From contig NW_006768770.1 in assembly GCF_000204055.1 (NCBI RefSeq), positions 846,195 through 910,194 of the forward strand: 64,000 nucleotides of DNA, written 5' to 3'. This document shows positions 48,378 to 59,676 of the stretch, one piece after another; the first letter of the stretch is position 1, and each line of letters starts with the position of its first letter. The position numbers were made by a program, and so were the translations under genes. A model generated the notes under the pieces. That model made no database searches. It worked only from the letters and a program-made list of their open reading frames with translations, and was not told where the DNA came from. The DNA is from Melampsora larici-populina 98AG31 (Eukaryota; Basidiomycota; Pucciniomycetes; Pucciniales; Melampsoraceae).

Positions 48378-49299
48378 TCATTCACCATATTCTTGAACAG
48401 TCAATCAATCTATCAATCAAACAATTGATAAAACTCTTCTTACTTGACCCATTGTTTTTACAAATCAGCTAATTCACACTAAAGATGTATCCTTAATACT
48501 TGTAAGAAATGTAAATCATAAAGGCTATATAATAATCAATTTTCTCAGACATCCAATCTCAAGTCTTTCAAGACTATACAACCACTGAATCAAAATTAAA
48601 ACAATTACTCAGAAAATCATAGTCAAGATGATAGTGTGATAAACATGCTGAGAAAGTGCTTATATGCTGCAGTACAGTAGTGGCCAGAGCGATCACAGGA
48701 CAAGAAGAAGTATAAAGAGACCATTTGAAGCAAGGTGAATCAAACATCAATAACTTTCATTCATCATATCATCAAATAGTAGGCAAGAGCTTCAAGTTTT
48801 CTTCAATAGGATTTGTATATAGGTAAATTTGTAAATACTATTACATTAACTGAGCTTTTCCATCACATTTGTTCATCCAAAAAAGCTCTGATATGTGTTT
48901 ACAGACTGTTTAATAAAAAAATGAAACCAAAAAAGTAAACCAATCTTCAAACCCATCAATCAATCTTACACAGTTGAATTCAATCTGTTATAATATCTTG
49001 ACATTTTCATCACTGATTAAAATTATGTAGATCATTATACTGTAAAGCTCTGATATCTGATCCAGAGATGGTTTGATAAAAATGAAAACAAAAAGCACAC
49101 AACAATCTTCAAAATCCTGCACAGTTGCATTCAATTTGCTATAACTTTTTCATCACTGGTTAAAATTAAGTAACCCATCATGCTGTACAAAAGCTTAATG
49201 TTTTTTTTTCAAAAAAATAGAACGATTTAAACCCAAGCACTAAAATAAGATACCAACACCTTTTGATATTTTTTCATGGAAAGATTCGATTTTTAAACC
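48378..49299. other. Intergenic region
   Basis: AT-rich with no gene seen. Two partly similar stretches (around 48895-49020 and 49060-49170, sharing GCTCTGATAT, AATGAAAACAAAAA-like and CATCACTG motifs) suggest a local duplication. Confidence 0.45.
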
Positions 49300-51858
49300 T
49301 CATTGCAATTGAGCCATTAAACTTTCAATCTCTTCCACTACACTTCTTTCAAGTTTGACCTCGGGTGCTGGTTCGTCTTTATAAGCAGCATGAAGCCAAG
49401 GTGATGTTAACTTGAGATCTTTAGCAGCTGACTTCGTTCTAGAAATCACCACGATCACACCTTCGGTTTCGGCCCAACGAGTATACTTGCGAAAATTCGT
49501 ATAGGGTGGTAAGATGTCTGAAACCCTTCCAGTCTTTGGGATTATGAAGCCAGTTTCCAATTTGTTTCGGTCAACAACAGCGGTACGATTTGTATAAGTG
49601 TACTGTCTCATGGCTCGAATGAGTGTGCTGATGTGATGAGAACCCCCCAAGACGAGTAGAATCATGGTCAGATTAAAGATCAAAACATGGTAAGAAAGAA
49701 CGTGACTTACTGATAAAACAAACCACGTGGCGTGAAATCTTTCATCAGACGAATGTGCATCAAGCCATCTTTAGTATTGATAGCGAGAATACGATCAAAC
49801 TTTTTGGTGTGTTTTAAAATCTCTTCAAACTTAAGGGGTCTATCAGCAGCAAGAAGTTTTGAAAGTCTATCTTTTCCACCTAGATCAATAAAGCGTGCTA
49901 ATTGATTCGAAAGTAAACATCCCCAATTACCATGCTCCCATACTCCTTTCTCTTCGAGCCAAATCCCAACTCGACAAAATGCTTCTACTATCCATCGTTC
50001 ATGAGTTGAGGTGCTGTCTTCAATGACATTGAGAATATAAGCATCCAATGGAAATTTGTCATCCAACTTGAAAGAACCTTTTCTTTGCGAATCACGCTCA
50101 TCTTCATCAATAGTCGAACGACTCTCTACGTTCGATGCCTTTGAGCTTGTCAGAGGGTTTTTCTTCGCATCGATCTTCTTCGCATCGATCTTCTTCACAT
50201 CGATCTTCTTCATATCTAAAGGTTGAGCATTGAAAGACATGCTGCCTGTCTCCATAGCTTCATCTCCTACATACCCTTCTGACCTCAATCGCGATGATTT
50301 CACCGTCTTGATAGCATCGAGAAGTTCAGGAATACAAATCTCAATTTCACCCTCCGCAGGAACTTGTTCAGGCACACGAGTTTCTGATTGAGGCTTGGAA
50401 ACGAAAGATCGAACAAACGGCATTGGGATGTTATTGGAAGCACTGCCTAGGGTGAGTCGCTGGCTGGACAGATCGGAAGCCAAGGTGTTGTGTGGTAACA
50501 CCTTGGAGCCTGATTCTTTCCTATCATGGTTCCGGGGCCAATTTTCTGTATCACTATATCTTTCGTGGCGAGAAGATTGGATGTGTTGGGATGTGATTTT
50601 GGCACAAGGAGAGCGGTGTTGACTGGATTCGCTTCGGCTCAAATCAGACTTTTGACTGGAGCTATGATGCTTGGTTTTATGGTCCCAACCCATTGGAGGT
50701 CTTCTATGGTCTGAATAGGTTGATGTGGGACCGGATGTACGCTCTGGGTATTGCGAGGGCCGTTGAGGTAGTGACGCTGGAGGCTTCTGGTGGGATGAAG
50801 GCTCGGAAAGTAGAACCGCTGGTGGTATACATGTGGCCAGGAATAAGTCCACGGATGAAGCTGAGGATGGTCTGCAAGATTCGACTGCTTTACACACCGT
50901 TATATCTTCATGTTGCGAATGAGAATCTTTGCCAGGTTTTTGAACATTTTGAAAGCTACTAGACCATCTATGGTCATCAAGTACTTTATCTGGTTTTGTT
51001 TTGTTTTTCTTGTTGGTATTACTGAGACTTGCCGCATCATCTAATAGATGTGGTCGCTTTTGGTTCAACTTGTGACTGTTTCCTCCCATTATGGCGACAA
51101 AATTGGTATCTATTTCCATATCATTTTGCTCATTGAAGGCTTGAGTATTATTGAGTGATTTAAGTTTAACAGTAGGTTGAGATTCACCCGTAGAAATTGA
51201 AGCTATCGGTTCAGATCGAAGCACGTCGTCATGATCCAAGATGGGAGCTCCATCCAAATTTGAAATTTGATTTGCTTTTACCGCCAACCCGGGTGAAGGC
51301 AGTTCATGAATTGAAGAAATAGGTGAAGATTGTGAGAAGTGAGAACGTTTATCTGTAAAGATTGATCGTGATGTGGACGTCTCGATTGAAGATGCTCGAC
51401 CAAAACCTTCTTTCAATTCAGGGCTCAAAGCGCTGGATGAGATGAAAGATTGAATTGAAGAATTTCCAACTTGATCATTGCCCTCCAATGTATATCGAAA
51501 GTTTACATCGTTCTTTGAAACCTCAACACTTGATGGATGTAAATATTTGTTGGCAAGATCGATTTGATCTAGTTGATAAAGAAAAGATGGAGTCGGATCT
51601 GGTAAACCCCTACAAAGCCGAACAAAAGCTGGACCTCCTAACGGCCAAACTTGAAAAAGGAAACAAAACAGAAAAGGGAAAAACCGTTTAATCTCAACGA
51701 TATCAAAGTCCGAGCGCGCAGTTGCATAATCTTTCGCTACATAGCCTTTCTGAGGTTTTGAAACAGGTATGAAACTCACAAGGAATAGACAATAAGTTGT
51801 TCAAGTCTTGTGAGATGGGTACTGACTGGTCTGAGTTTGATGAAGATGTAGGATTCAT
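49300..51858 (-). CDS. Large conserved-looking protein of unknown function, 807 residues
   Basis: Three exons, 51858-51827, 51774-49711 and 49627-49300, join in phase (GTCAGTAC and GTAAGTCACG donors). The first exon supplies the ATG (MNPTSSSNSD). The middle is long, polar and Ser-rich, hence probably disordered, and carries a five-residue repeat (KKIDVKKIDAKKIDAKK) from a 15 bp tandem repeat at 50163-50220. The C-terminal 240 residues look folded: YILNVIEDSTSTHERWIVEA, FCRVGIWLEEKGVWEHGNWG, FDRILAINTKDGLMHIRLMK, RAMRQYTYTNRTAVVDRNKL and YTRWAETEGVIVVISRTK. I do not recognise this domain. The intact frame and conserved-looking C terminus argue for a real gene. Confidence 0.75.
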
Positions 51859-52869
51859 GATGTGATGAGGATGAAGGTAAAGAAGAGAAAGTAGGAGATG
51901 GATTGGATTGTCAATTTAACTGAATTGAGTGAAATCAAAAATTTTCAAAAATAAGCCAAATAAGTTCTGATGATACTGATCAGGTCAGAGCACCCACAAT
52001 TTGACAATTGATGCTGTAAATCCTAAAACATTCAAAGGGAACAGATCACAAAGGGTTACCAAAGCTGATCTAAGCTGATCTAAGCAGATCAACAAGCCTC
52101 TTTGGTGCCCTTGAAGTTCAAGTCAGCATTGACCTTTAACCCCGGTCCCGCAATTGCAAGCACCCCCTGGCTGCTCTGCGGGGCAATGAGTTTGTAAGCA
52201 ATTTTTCGCTGAGCTAGGCTGAGCTCTCTTCTCACGTTTTTGCCGGGAATTTGGCACGGCCAGGGTTTAAACAGATATCTGATTCCCCACATTCTTAGTG
52301 CACCTTTATGTTTCATGAAAACTGCTTGGGAAGGAATGTGACTTCTCATGGATGTTCACTTTATTTTACTCCAAACAGAGTTAATTCCAGGTCAGAAATG
52401 CAAGAAATGGCCCTATAAACCAACTCTAAAGAGCACCAAGTCCAACTTTGACCAGTTGAACCAACCTCTGATAATTTTTGCCAACTCCAATGAACGCTGG
52501 AAACCAATCAAATATTTGACATCAACCTTGGATCAATACATACATTGATCATATCATAAAAAGATTTCCTTTATGAATTTCACTGGACTACAGTCATGAA
52601 ACTTGAATTTGAACCTGCAAAAAAAAGTTCACATGAAACAGTCATTTCCAAAATTGTCATAAAGAATAAAAGATGCAGATGTGATTGTTGAATGATGCAA
52701 AGTTTTTTTCAAGTTGAAGAGAGATAAAAGAGACAAGTTCTTCAAACAAAGAACCTATCATCATGATTTCACCATATGAAGAAGTTTGATTACATTCATG
52801 AAGAGATGATCATCTTTGAACCTTTTTTATAACCAAAGTAAACCCCAATAGATTCTCTTTTTCTTCTGT
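51859..52869. other. Intergenic region upstream of the 807-residue gene
   Basis: It includes the promoter of the minus-strand gene to its left. A GC-richer island at 52090-52340 has a minus-strand frame with no recognisable domain. Nothing else is supported. Confidence 0.45.
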
Positions 52870-54960
52870 TCATTTCTTCTTCTTTCCATCTGAAACTTCA
52901 TCATCAAGACGTGCCAATCTTTCAGGTAAAGTAGGATGTGAATCTTTACCCCCAAAACGAAGAAATCAATCAATAAACAACCCAATCTCAAAAACTCAAA
53001 TTCAAATTTCATCAAGATCAATAAGAAACTTACGATGAAAAGCTGAATATAACCAATCACAACTAGTCGTGGCTTTATTCTCAGCACTAATCCTAACCAA
53101 AGCCCACTTAAGATCATTCGCATAACTCCCACCCAATCTCACAGCAAAATGATCAGCTTGAAATTCTAATCTTCTACTCACACTATTCGAACCAAAAGAC
53201 ATGATCGAATTAAGTGGCGTGAAGAGATTTTGAGCTAAAGTGAAACCAATCAAGATTGGATAAATTGATTTGTTGGTTGAGAATGGATCAGATGAGTTCA
53301 AGGGTGAGAATCCAAAGGCTTGGAAAAGTGCTGAGTTCCAGATAAAGAATCGAAAGATTGATAAACTAAAAGCGATTTGAAATTGTGATAAACCGAGTAG
53401 AGTGACGGTGTGGTTCATCTTCCAATGACCAAGTTCATGAGCTATGAAAATTTATCATTAATCAGTCATGTGTATCTTCATCTCCAAAAAACCACATCAA
53501 ATCATCTCACCGAGTACTGCCTCCACTTCGGCCGGGGTGCTTTGCTTGAGTAAAGTATCGTACAAAACAATGCTAAAGAAGAACGCAAATGAAAAAAAGA
53601 ATCCGTAAGATTCCAAGATCTGAAAAAGCAGGTTTCAAATGACCATCTGGATGGATCAACTAACTGTTTTGTCAATCCAGGTAAACCGAAAAAGAATGCA
53701 TTAGAATGTGCACTTCGTTTAGATCCATCAATGACCCATAACCGACCTAAAGGGAAATTAATCTAAAGAAAAGATATCAAACCAATCATCAGTCTTCCAA
53801 TATCAATCAAATCTCCAAAAAGTCCAACTAGAAATTCAATTCCTTACTCTCTTTGCCAAGTTTTCAGTACGGGTTTGAACTTCTTGGTATTCGGGAAATT
53901 CGCTTAAACGTTGATACTTGTTGAAAAGAGGTGCGATCAAGTAAGGATATCCCACATCTAAAAAAACATCATCCCATAATGTTAAATGAAACTTGATCAA
54001 TCATGAAGAATCTTTTTCTCAAGAAATAAAACCCATCACTCACACATGAATAAGACCAATGCCATCCTAAAACCCCATCAAAAAAGTCAATTTCAAATCT
54101 TCAAAACCAAACCATCGAAACTTTTTTGAAAAAAAAACCAAGACCCAAAACACTTACACAAACAACATTACATATTGAACAAAAGCTTCACCAGCATACC
54201 TAACCACCTTAATAAAGACAGCCACCAAAGGTAACCCTAAGAGCGCCGAAAGGATAGTAGTTTTAATAAAATCCGAAACCCATAAACCAAAGCTTTGTTT
54301 ATTAAACCCATGTTTTTCTTCTAATCCAAAAGTTTTCAAAAGATCAATAGGAATCGATGTGATCATTCCCATCAAACTTAATAAACTAACAAAGACCATG
54401 GAAATCGGAATTTCTCCTGTACCGATCCTAAATCGATCAGCTAAGATTAAATCTAATTTATGGGTTAAAGTTTCTGATAGATTCCATAATAATGCTATTC
54501 CACTTGATGGTTTCTTAGGATCCATACCCATATAAATCGGTACAAGATTAGTTAAGATGGCCCATGTTTCGATTTGATCAATGATACTAGTGAATAATGA
54601 GAATTTAATTTTATCTAATGCATAAGATTGTGATCTTTCAAAGGTTTCTTGAGCTGTTAATTCTTTTGAAGTTTCTTTACTGGATTCAGATGTTTCTTTT
54701 TGATCTGATTTGGGATCATTGGATGCTATTAGATAAGGAGCGATCGAAGCAGGAGGTTTTTCAAGTCGAAGATGAGGAATTTGACGTAGACTAGAAGATC
54801 AAAAGGATTGGTTAGTAAGTCATGGATGAATGAAAGAGAGAAGAGTGAATGGTAAATACCGCAAGTAGAATTCGAAAGCAAAGACAGCAGCTGAGAAGCT
54901 TAGAAGGATAGATTGATATGGAATTGAAGGATCTTCAAGTGATTCTCTGATTGAGATCAT
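52870..54960 (-). CDS. STE24: CAAX prenyl protease 1 (Ste24-type zinc metalloprotease)
   Basis: Eight exons (54960-54860, 54790-54158, 54066-54044, 53957-53848, 53762-53665, 53572-53511, 53441-53034, 52943-52870) join in phase to 502 residues. Family marks are FGLEEKHGFNKQSFGLWVSD, FPLGRLWVIDGSKRSAHSNA, HIVLYDTLLKQSTPAEVEAV, the zinc motif HELGHW, the third ligand region RLEFQADHFAVRLG, and the end HSHPTLPERLARLDDEV-KKKK. Several hydrophobic segments (FVSLLSLMGMITSIPIDLL, FIKTTILSALLGLPLVAVFI) fit a multi-pass ER membrane enzyme. Ste24 removes the AAX residues of farnesylated proteins and trims a-factor-like pheromones. The lysine-rich C-terminal end suits an ER retrieval signal. Exon 3 is only 23 nt. 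Confidence 0.95.
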
Positions 54961-55278
54961 TTTGAATGAGTTGAGTGGAAAACTTACTCGAATTCAAGTC
55001 TCAAGTGCTTTAAAATAATTTGGATTTTTAATTTTGTAAACGTGGAACTTGAAAGTTGGAAGTGGTAAAATCGAGTTTTAGTTTTCAACTTGGATACTCT
55101 GTACAAAACAAATCAATCCATTCTCAAACAAAAATATCACATTCACACAAAATTGTAACTCATAGCAACTTTTCATCTTCTCTCTAAAGCTACAAAGAAA
55201 GCCCAATCCCAAAGAAACAAACCAACCAAGAACAAAAGAAAGAAATCCAAAGTATACATATTTATAACAACCTGATTT
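54961..55278. other. Promoter region of STE24 and 3' end of the next gene
   Basis: About 320 bp of AT-rich DNA between two minus-strand genes. No distinct element seen. Confidence 0.5.
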
Positions 55279-56255
55279 TCAAACATCATGATGAATATCA
55301 AATAATTGATCAACAAGTTCACAAATCTCATGACTTTCATTCATCCTAAGTTCCTACAAATTCAAACCAAACCAAAAACCACCAAGAAATCAGTCAAACT
55401 TCTCAAAATAAAGCGCCACTGATCTTTTTTATTGAAAGAAAAAGAGAAGATATGGTTTGACTAACCTTGATAATTTTTTGTTTTAATAAAGAAGCAAAAC
55501 CAGAGCTAAACCCATCAGATCGATTACAATAAAGATCAATTCCACGCGGAGTAAAGAAAGTTTTAGAAAAATAAACAATCAACCATTCAATCCGTTCTTC
55601 TTCTTTACCTCCTTTACCTTCTTGACCTGCTTGACCTTCTTGATGATGATTAAAATCGTATAATAAGATTTTCCAATTCGATTTCAAGACTTTCAAAACC
55701 CCATTCCCATTCCATTTCCATTCATTTAAACAATAAACCAAACCATCATTTTCCTTTAACGGTTTATCAATTCCTTTGATGCTTTTCTTTTTGGTTGTTG
55801 GTTTACAACTCATATTCGAATGAAATTCTACTAAACTATACCCCCCCCCCAAAAAAAACAAATCAACCCATGATCTTTTGTACATAATAAAGTTTTGGGA
55901 AGTGGGATTGAATCAAGATGACTTACTCATTCAAGATTGGATAAGGTTTTTGTTCTTGATGTTTTTGTGGTGGTGGTCTTAATGAATAAGTAATGGTGAT
56001 ATTCTTTTTAGATTTCCACATTGGTAAAGTAGATGAAATAATAAACCAAGTTTTCAATAAATCATCAAGTTGAATAGTTTTTGAAAAAGGTTGGATTGGA
56101 TTTAAATTTGAATCATCCAGACTTATCCCTTCATTCGGATTCAGATTCAGATTGACATTCAAGTTTAAATCAGAGTTTATCTTCAAGTTTTCTTGATCTG
56201 ATTCTTTTGGTTTTACTAATTCCTCAGTTTCTTCAAAACCTTTCATCGAACTCAT
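55279..56255 (-). CDS. Fungal protein of unknown function, 270 residues
   Basis: Exons 56255-55927, 55874-55466 and 55353-55279 join exactly in phase. After an acidic, Asn-rich N terminus comes IQLDDLLKTWFIISSTLPMW, KSKKNITITYSLRPPPQ, SIKGIDKP, YCLNEWKWNGNGVLKVLKSN, WKILLYDF and WLIVYFSKTFFTPRGIDLYC, ending ICELVDQLFDIHHDV. The alternating pattern, with Trp and Gly turns, suggests a beta-rich, lipocalin-like fold. I think relatives exist in other fungi (the FTP-GIDLY block looks conserved), but I cannot name a function. Exon 2 contains a run of ten G bases (55843-55852 on the plus strand as C) coding for three glycines. A miscalled base in it would shift the frame, yet the frame matches both splice junctions, so the count seems right. 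Confidence 0.75.
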
Positions 56256-57301
56256 TCTATATATCAACTAATAAAATCAATCCAAACTAATTCATAAAAA
56301 ACTATTCCAGACTCTAAAATCAATCATTCAGGGTCACACTCATTATAAATCAATCAGGAATCACAAACTTCAAAAAAATATCAAGAAATCCTCCAATTCC
56401 AATCGGTATATACCATGCATTCCAATTCTGCAATTCCATTACCAATCGGTATATACCATGCATCCCCTTACACCGCCTACATCCTACACCAACGAACATC
56501 AAAGATCTGGTTAAATACCACCAACTAACTCCGCATACATCATCAGCAAAGAGTTCCAATCTAAGAGACCAGATCAGATCAGAATCGGATCATTGTACAT
56601 ACATACATTACATACATACTCTCTCTTGGCTTGATCCATTCTACATATATGCACTGACTCTGACTGGATCCGAGATAAGACATGTTTTAAATCTTGATGA
56701 TAGTATGTCTTACAAGAAAATCAAGTAAAAAAAACTGCAGTGAAAAGCATCACATCTTTTTGAAGACATTCATCTGTTTACCATCTCCGCATTATGCATC
56801 ATAAGTTGATTTCATTCAAATTCCACTCCAAATATCAATGCAATCAACCGTTCAAATTCGTGTTATACAAAACCAATTTCATAAACTTCTAAAAATTGAT
56901 CACAAGTAAGTGAAAATAAAGTATTTTCATAAATGAGCTTTTTTTCTATTGACGATCAGTTCAACATTATTTTGAGAAAAATTCAACTCCACCTCACACA
57001 TTGAAACAAAAAAGAAATGAAAAACAGATGATAATGAAAACAAGGTACATTGAAGTGTTTTTTCTCTGTGTGCTGCACTATTTTCGAGAATCAATAGCGA
57101 CTTTAATAAAAAAAAGAATTTACATTTTCAGATTCGAAAGGTTGATTTTTTTTGATTCACATGCAATTTTGGAATGTTTAAGTTTGATCAATATTGAGCA
57201 AACACTTGAGCTAATCCTTCATAAGATGCCTATTCAATCAAACCCGCCCCCACCCAAATCAAAAAAAAACATAAGTAAACCAAAACCAAAACCTCCTAAA
57301 C
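56256..57301. other. Intergenic region
   Basis: Apart from the duplicated promoter motif at 56399-56465 and short CATA repeats near 56598-56620, nothing is supported. The plus-strand frame at 57001-57321 is low-complexity. Confidence 0.5.
56399..56465. promoter_or_regulatory. Duplicated 25 bp motif containing CCAAT and two palindromes
   Basis: CCAATCGGTATATACCATGC (continuing ATTCC) at 56399-56423 is repeated at 56442-56465 with one change. Each copy has a CCAAT box, the palindrome GGTATATACC and the palindrome ATGCAT. They lie 145-210 bp upstream of ATG 56255, so they may be activator sites for that gene. Confidence 0.45.
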
Positions 57302-58825
57302 TCAATCATCCACAAGCTTAGAATTCCATTCAAGACTTACAATCATGATTCCACAACTAGGAATGATTTTAGCCAATCTAGGAGAAAGACCCTTCATCAA
57401 ACCTTTTCGACCTTCAAGTCTAGCGATCTGATAAATCATCCTAAGCGTTCCATGTTTAGAAGGGTTTTCAAGTTCGAGATTCTTAAAGGAACTCATCACC
57501 ATCACTTGACGTCGAGTTTTAATCAAATCAAACGGATTGGTCAAGATCGCTGCAAAACAACCACTAATCGAACCGGCCAAAAAACTTTCACTGGCGATCC
57601 TACTGACGCTAAAACTTTCAGATCCTGGAATCGATTCTCCAAATCCGTTTCCATCACTGATCATCTTACGACACATCTCATACGTCGACCAATATATCCC
57701 ACTAAACGGTACATCTCGCCATAGAGTAGCTGATAAACCTCTATATAAACTGGTGATTCCCGAGTGTTGAACTGAACTCAAAGTGGATTTCAAAATCGAT
57801 TTCGAAGGTTTCAATTTAAGTTCAGAAAGGCTTTGATTACGATTAAATTGAGTTAAAGGACTGATCCGAGGAGGCGCAGATTGAAGTCGAGTTCGAAGTA
57901 ATTCCAAAGGACAAAACAAAACAGCCACCAATGAACGTGATAAGACACCGGCTAGCAAAGGAGCAATCGTAGTCCGATACCATCCATTTGGAGGTCCTAA
58001 TCTATCTTCTAAAGAATATCTAGGACCAAGCTCAAGAAGGTTAGATCGAAGAGTATCATATCCAACCATATAAACAGCTTGAGCAGGTATAGCCATCACA
58101 AGTGTAGGACCGATGCCTCTCCAAAGTGTTCCAACTCCTTCATGTTGTACGATTTTGAAAATCGAATCAATTATACCTGAAGCAGGTACTGTTGAAGGAT
58201 GAGGAGGTAGGCGAAAAGATTGAATTAGTGGGTTTGATGAAGAAGTTGATTGGATCCACGAAGAAGAAGAAGCAGAAGATTTGAAAAGACCAGAAAGATT
58301 GGTAGATGATGAACCATTGAGTGAAAGAGAGAGAGAAGCACACGAATGTTTTAGTGCTCTAGGATCAAATCGTCGTAAGATTGTTTCGTTGGATAATGAG
58401 TTTAGATGAGTTTGTGCTTGTTTACAACAGTTTTGAGAGGTTTGAAGATAAGCAGTTGTTGATCTTCTTGTAGAAAGAAGACTAGAGTTGATACATTGAG
58501 GGGTTGAAGGATGACTGGAAGCAAAATTCGAAGATGAAGATGAATTTGGTAGTTGAGTTTGAAGTCGAGTTTTAATAACATCCAAAGGCGTCACTATTTA
58601 AGAAAGAGATCAGTATTTGATTTGATTGATATTTTGAAAAGATGATGACTTACTTGTGAGACTAGTGAGTACTCCACCAGCACAAGCTGCCATGATTTTA
58701 TCCTTTTGACGAACATGATTACGGGATGAAGAAGACTGTTGTTCTTGCGAAGTAGGATTGAGTTGTGAGTTGTTGGACTGATGTTGATGAGTTGAACTGG
58801 ATTGAATGAGTTTTGATGAGAACAT
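57302..58825 (-). CDS. MTM1: Mitochondrial carrier, Mtm1/SLC25A39-40 type
   Basis: Exon 1 (58825-58654) and exon 2 (58593-57302) join in phase for 487 residues. Three carrier repeats each show the P-x-D/E-x-x-K/R signature: TPLDVIKTRLQTQ, CPLELLRTRLQSAP and NPFDLIKTRRQVM. Between are GTLWRGIGPTLVMAIPAQAV and SLYRGLSATLWRDVPFSGIY. The first repeat is preceded by AACAGGVLTSL and followed by a long Ser/Asn-rich insert of about 110 residues. A long insert after the first helix and the GIGPTLVMAIPA motif point to the Mtm1/SLC25A39-40 group in the inner mitochondrial membrane, tied to manganese, iron-sulfur and glutathione balance. The end IIPSCGIMIVSLEWNSKLV fits. Subfamily is by motif only. Confidence 0.88.
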
Positions 58826-59676
58826 GAAGAAATTAGAAAATTCAAGTTTTCATGGTAAACAGAGATCTAAATGGTCAAGAACCAACTTATTATGTAAACC
58901 ACTGCATTCACTCATACAGTCAAATCGAACTCTGTAATTTACAGTCACTACGTAAAAGACTACCACTTCATAATATCCTTATACCCAAAAACCCATCATC
59001 CATCTCCCTCTCTCTCTTGATTCTCTCTTGACTCACGAAAAAAACCAAGTCATTTCAAACACTCAATTGCAATCCAAAACTGATGAATTAAAAAAATAAC
59101 AAAAAACAACAATGTCAAATGCTAAAAGAAAATGCCATACATAATAACTTTAATCCTTTCATGTGTATTTTTTTTTATTTTTTTAAAAAAACTTCCAATC
59201 AATTTTTTTTTAAAATAAACACAAAAATGATTGATTGATTGATTAAATAGAAAAAACAAAACCCAACAAAAACTTGTGCATATGATTTTTTTTTCAATGA
59301 TTTAGAAAAAAAATGACAACAAAAAAAAAGAAATGCGAGAGAAAAGAAAAGAAAAGGTATATGAAAAAACGAGATATATAATCTATTTTTTTGGGATGCG
59401 GAAGGGGTTGATTCAAGTAGGTATCCAAATTCAAGATAACTATGAACAACATATACATAAATCACAACTAGATAAAGAAACATAAACAGAAACATAAATA
59501 TAAATCAAAATGAAGAGAGAAAGAGAAAGAGATAGACGACGACGACAAAATTGAATGATTTGCGAATTGCTTTACTAATTGCTTACTACTGATATTTTAA
59601 CGAGTTTTCCTTCCACCAAAATGTGTGATATAATAAAACGAAAAACTAAAGAAAAAAGAAGACAAGATCTCAAAGA
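58826..59676. other. Intergenic region
   Basis: Promoter of the carrier gene and the 3' flank of the CSL gene. Poly-A/T tracts at 59160-59340; no gene seen. Confidence 0.5.

Noticed and set aside
51640..51720. Extra intron in the 807-residue gene around IKRFFPFLFCFLFQ
   Set aside because: The T-rich tract looks intronic, but no GT donor gives the right phase for WPLGGPAFV. The frame is open, so I kept it as coding.
55843..55860. Homopolymer-induced frameshift in the 270-residue gene
   Set aside because: The reading frame through the run of ten G agrees with both flanking splice junctions.
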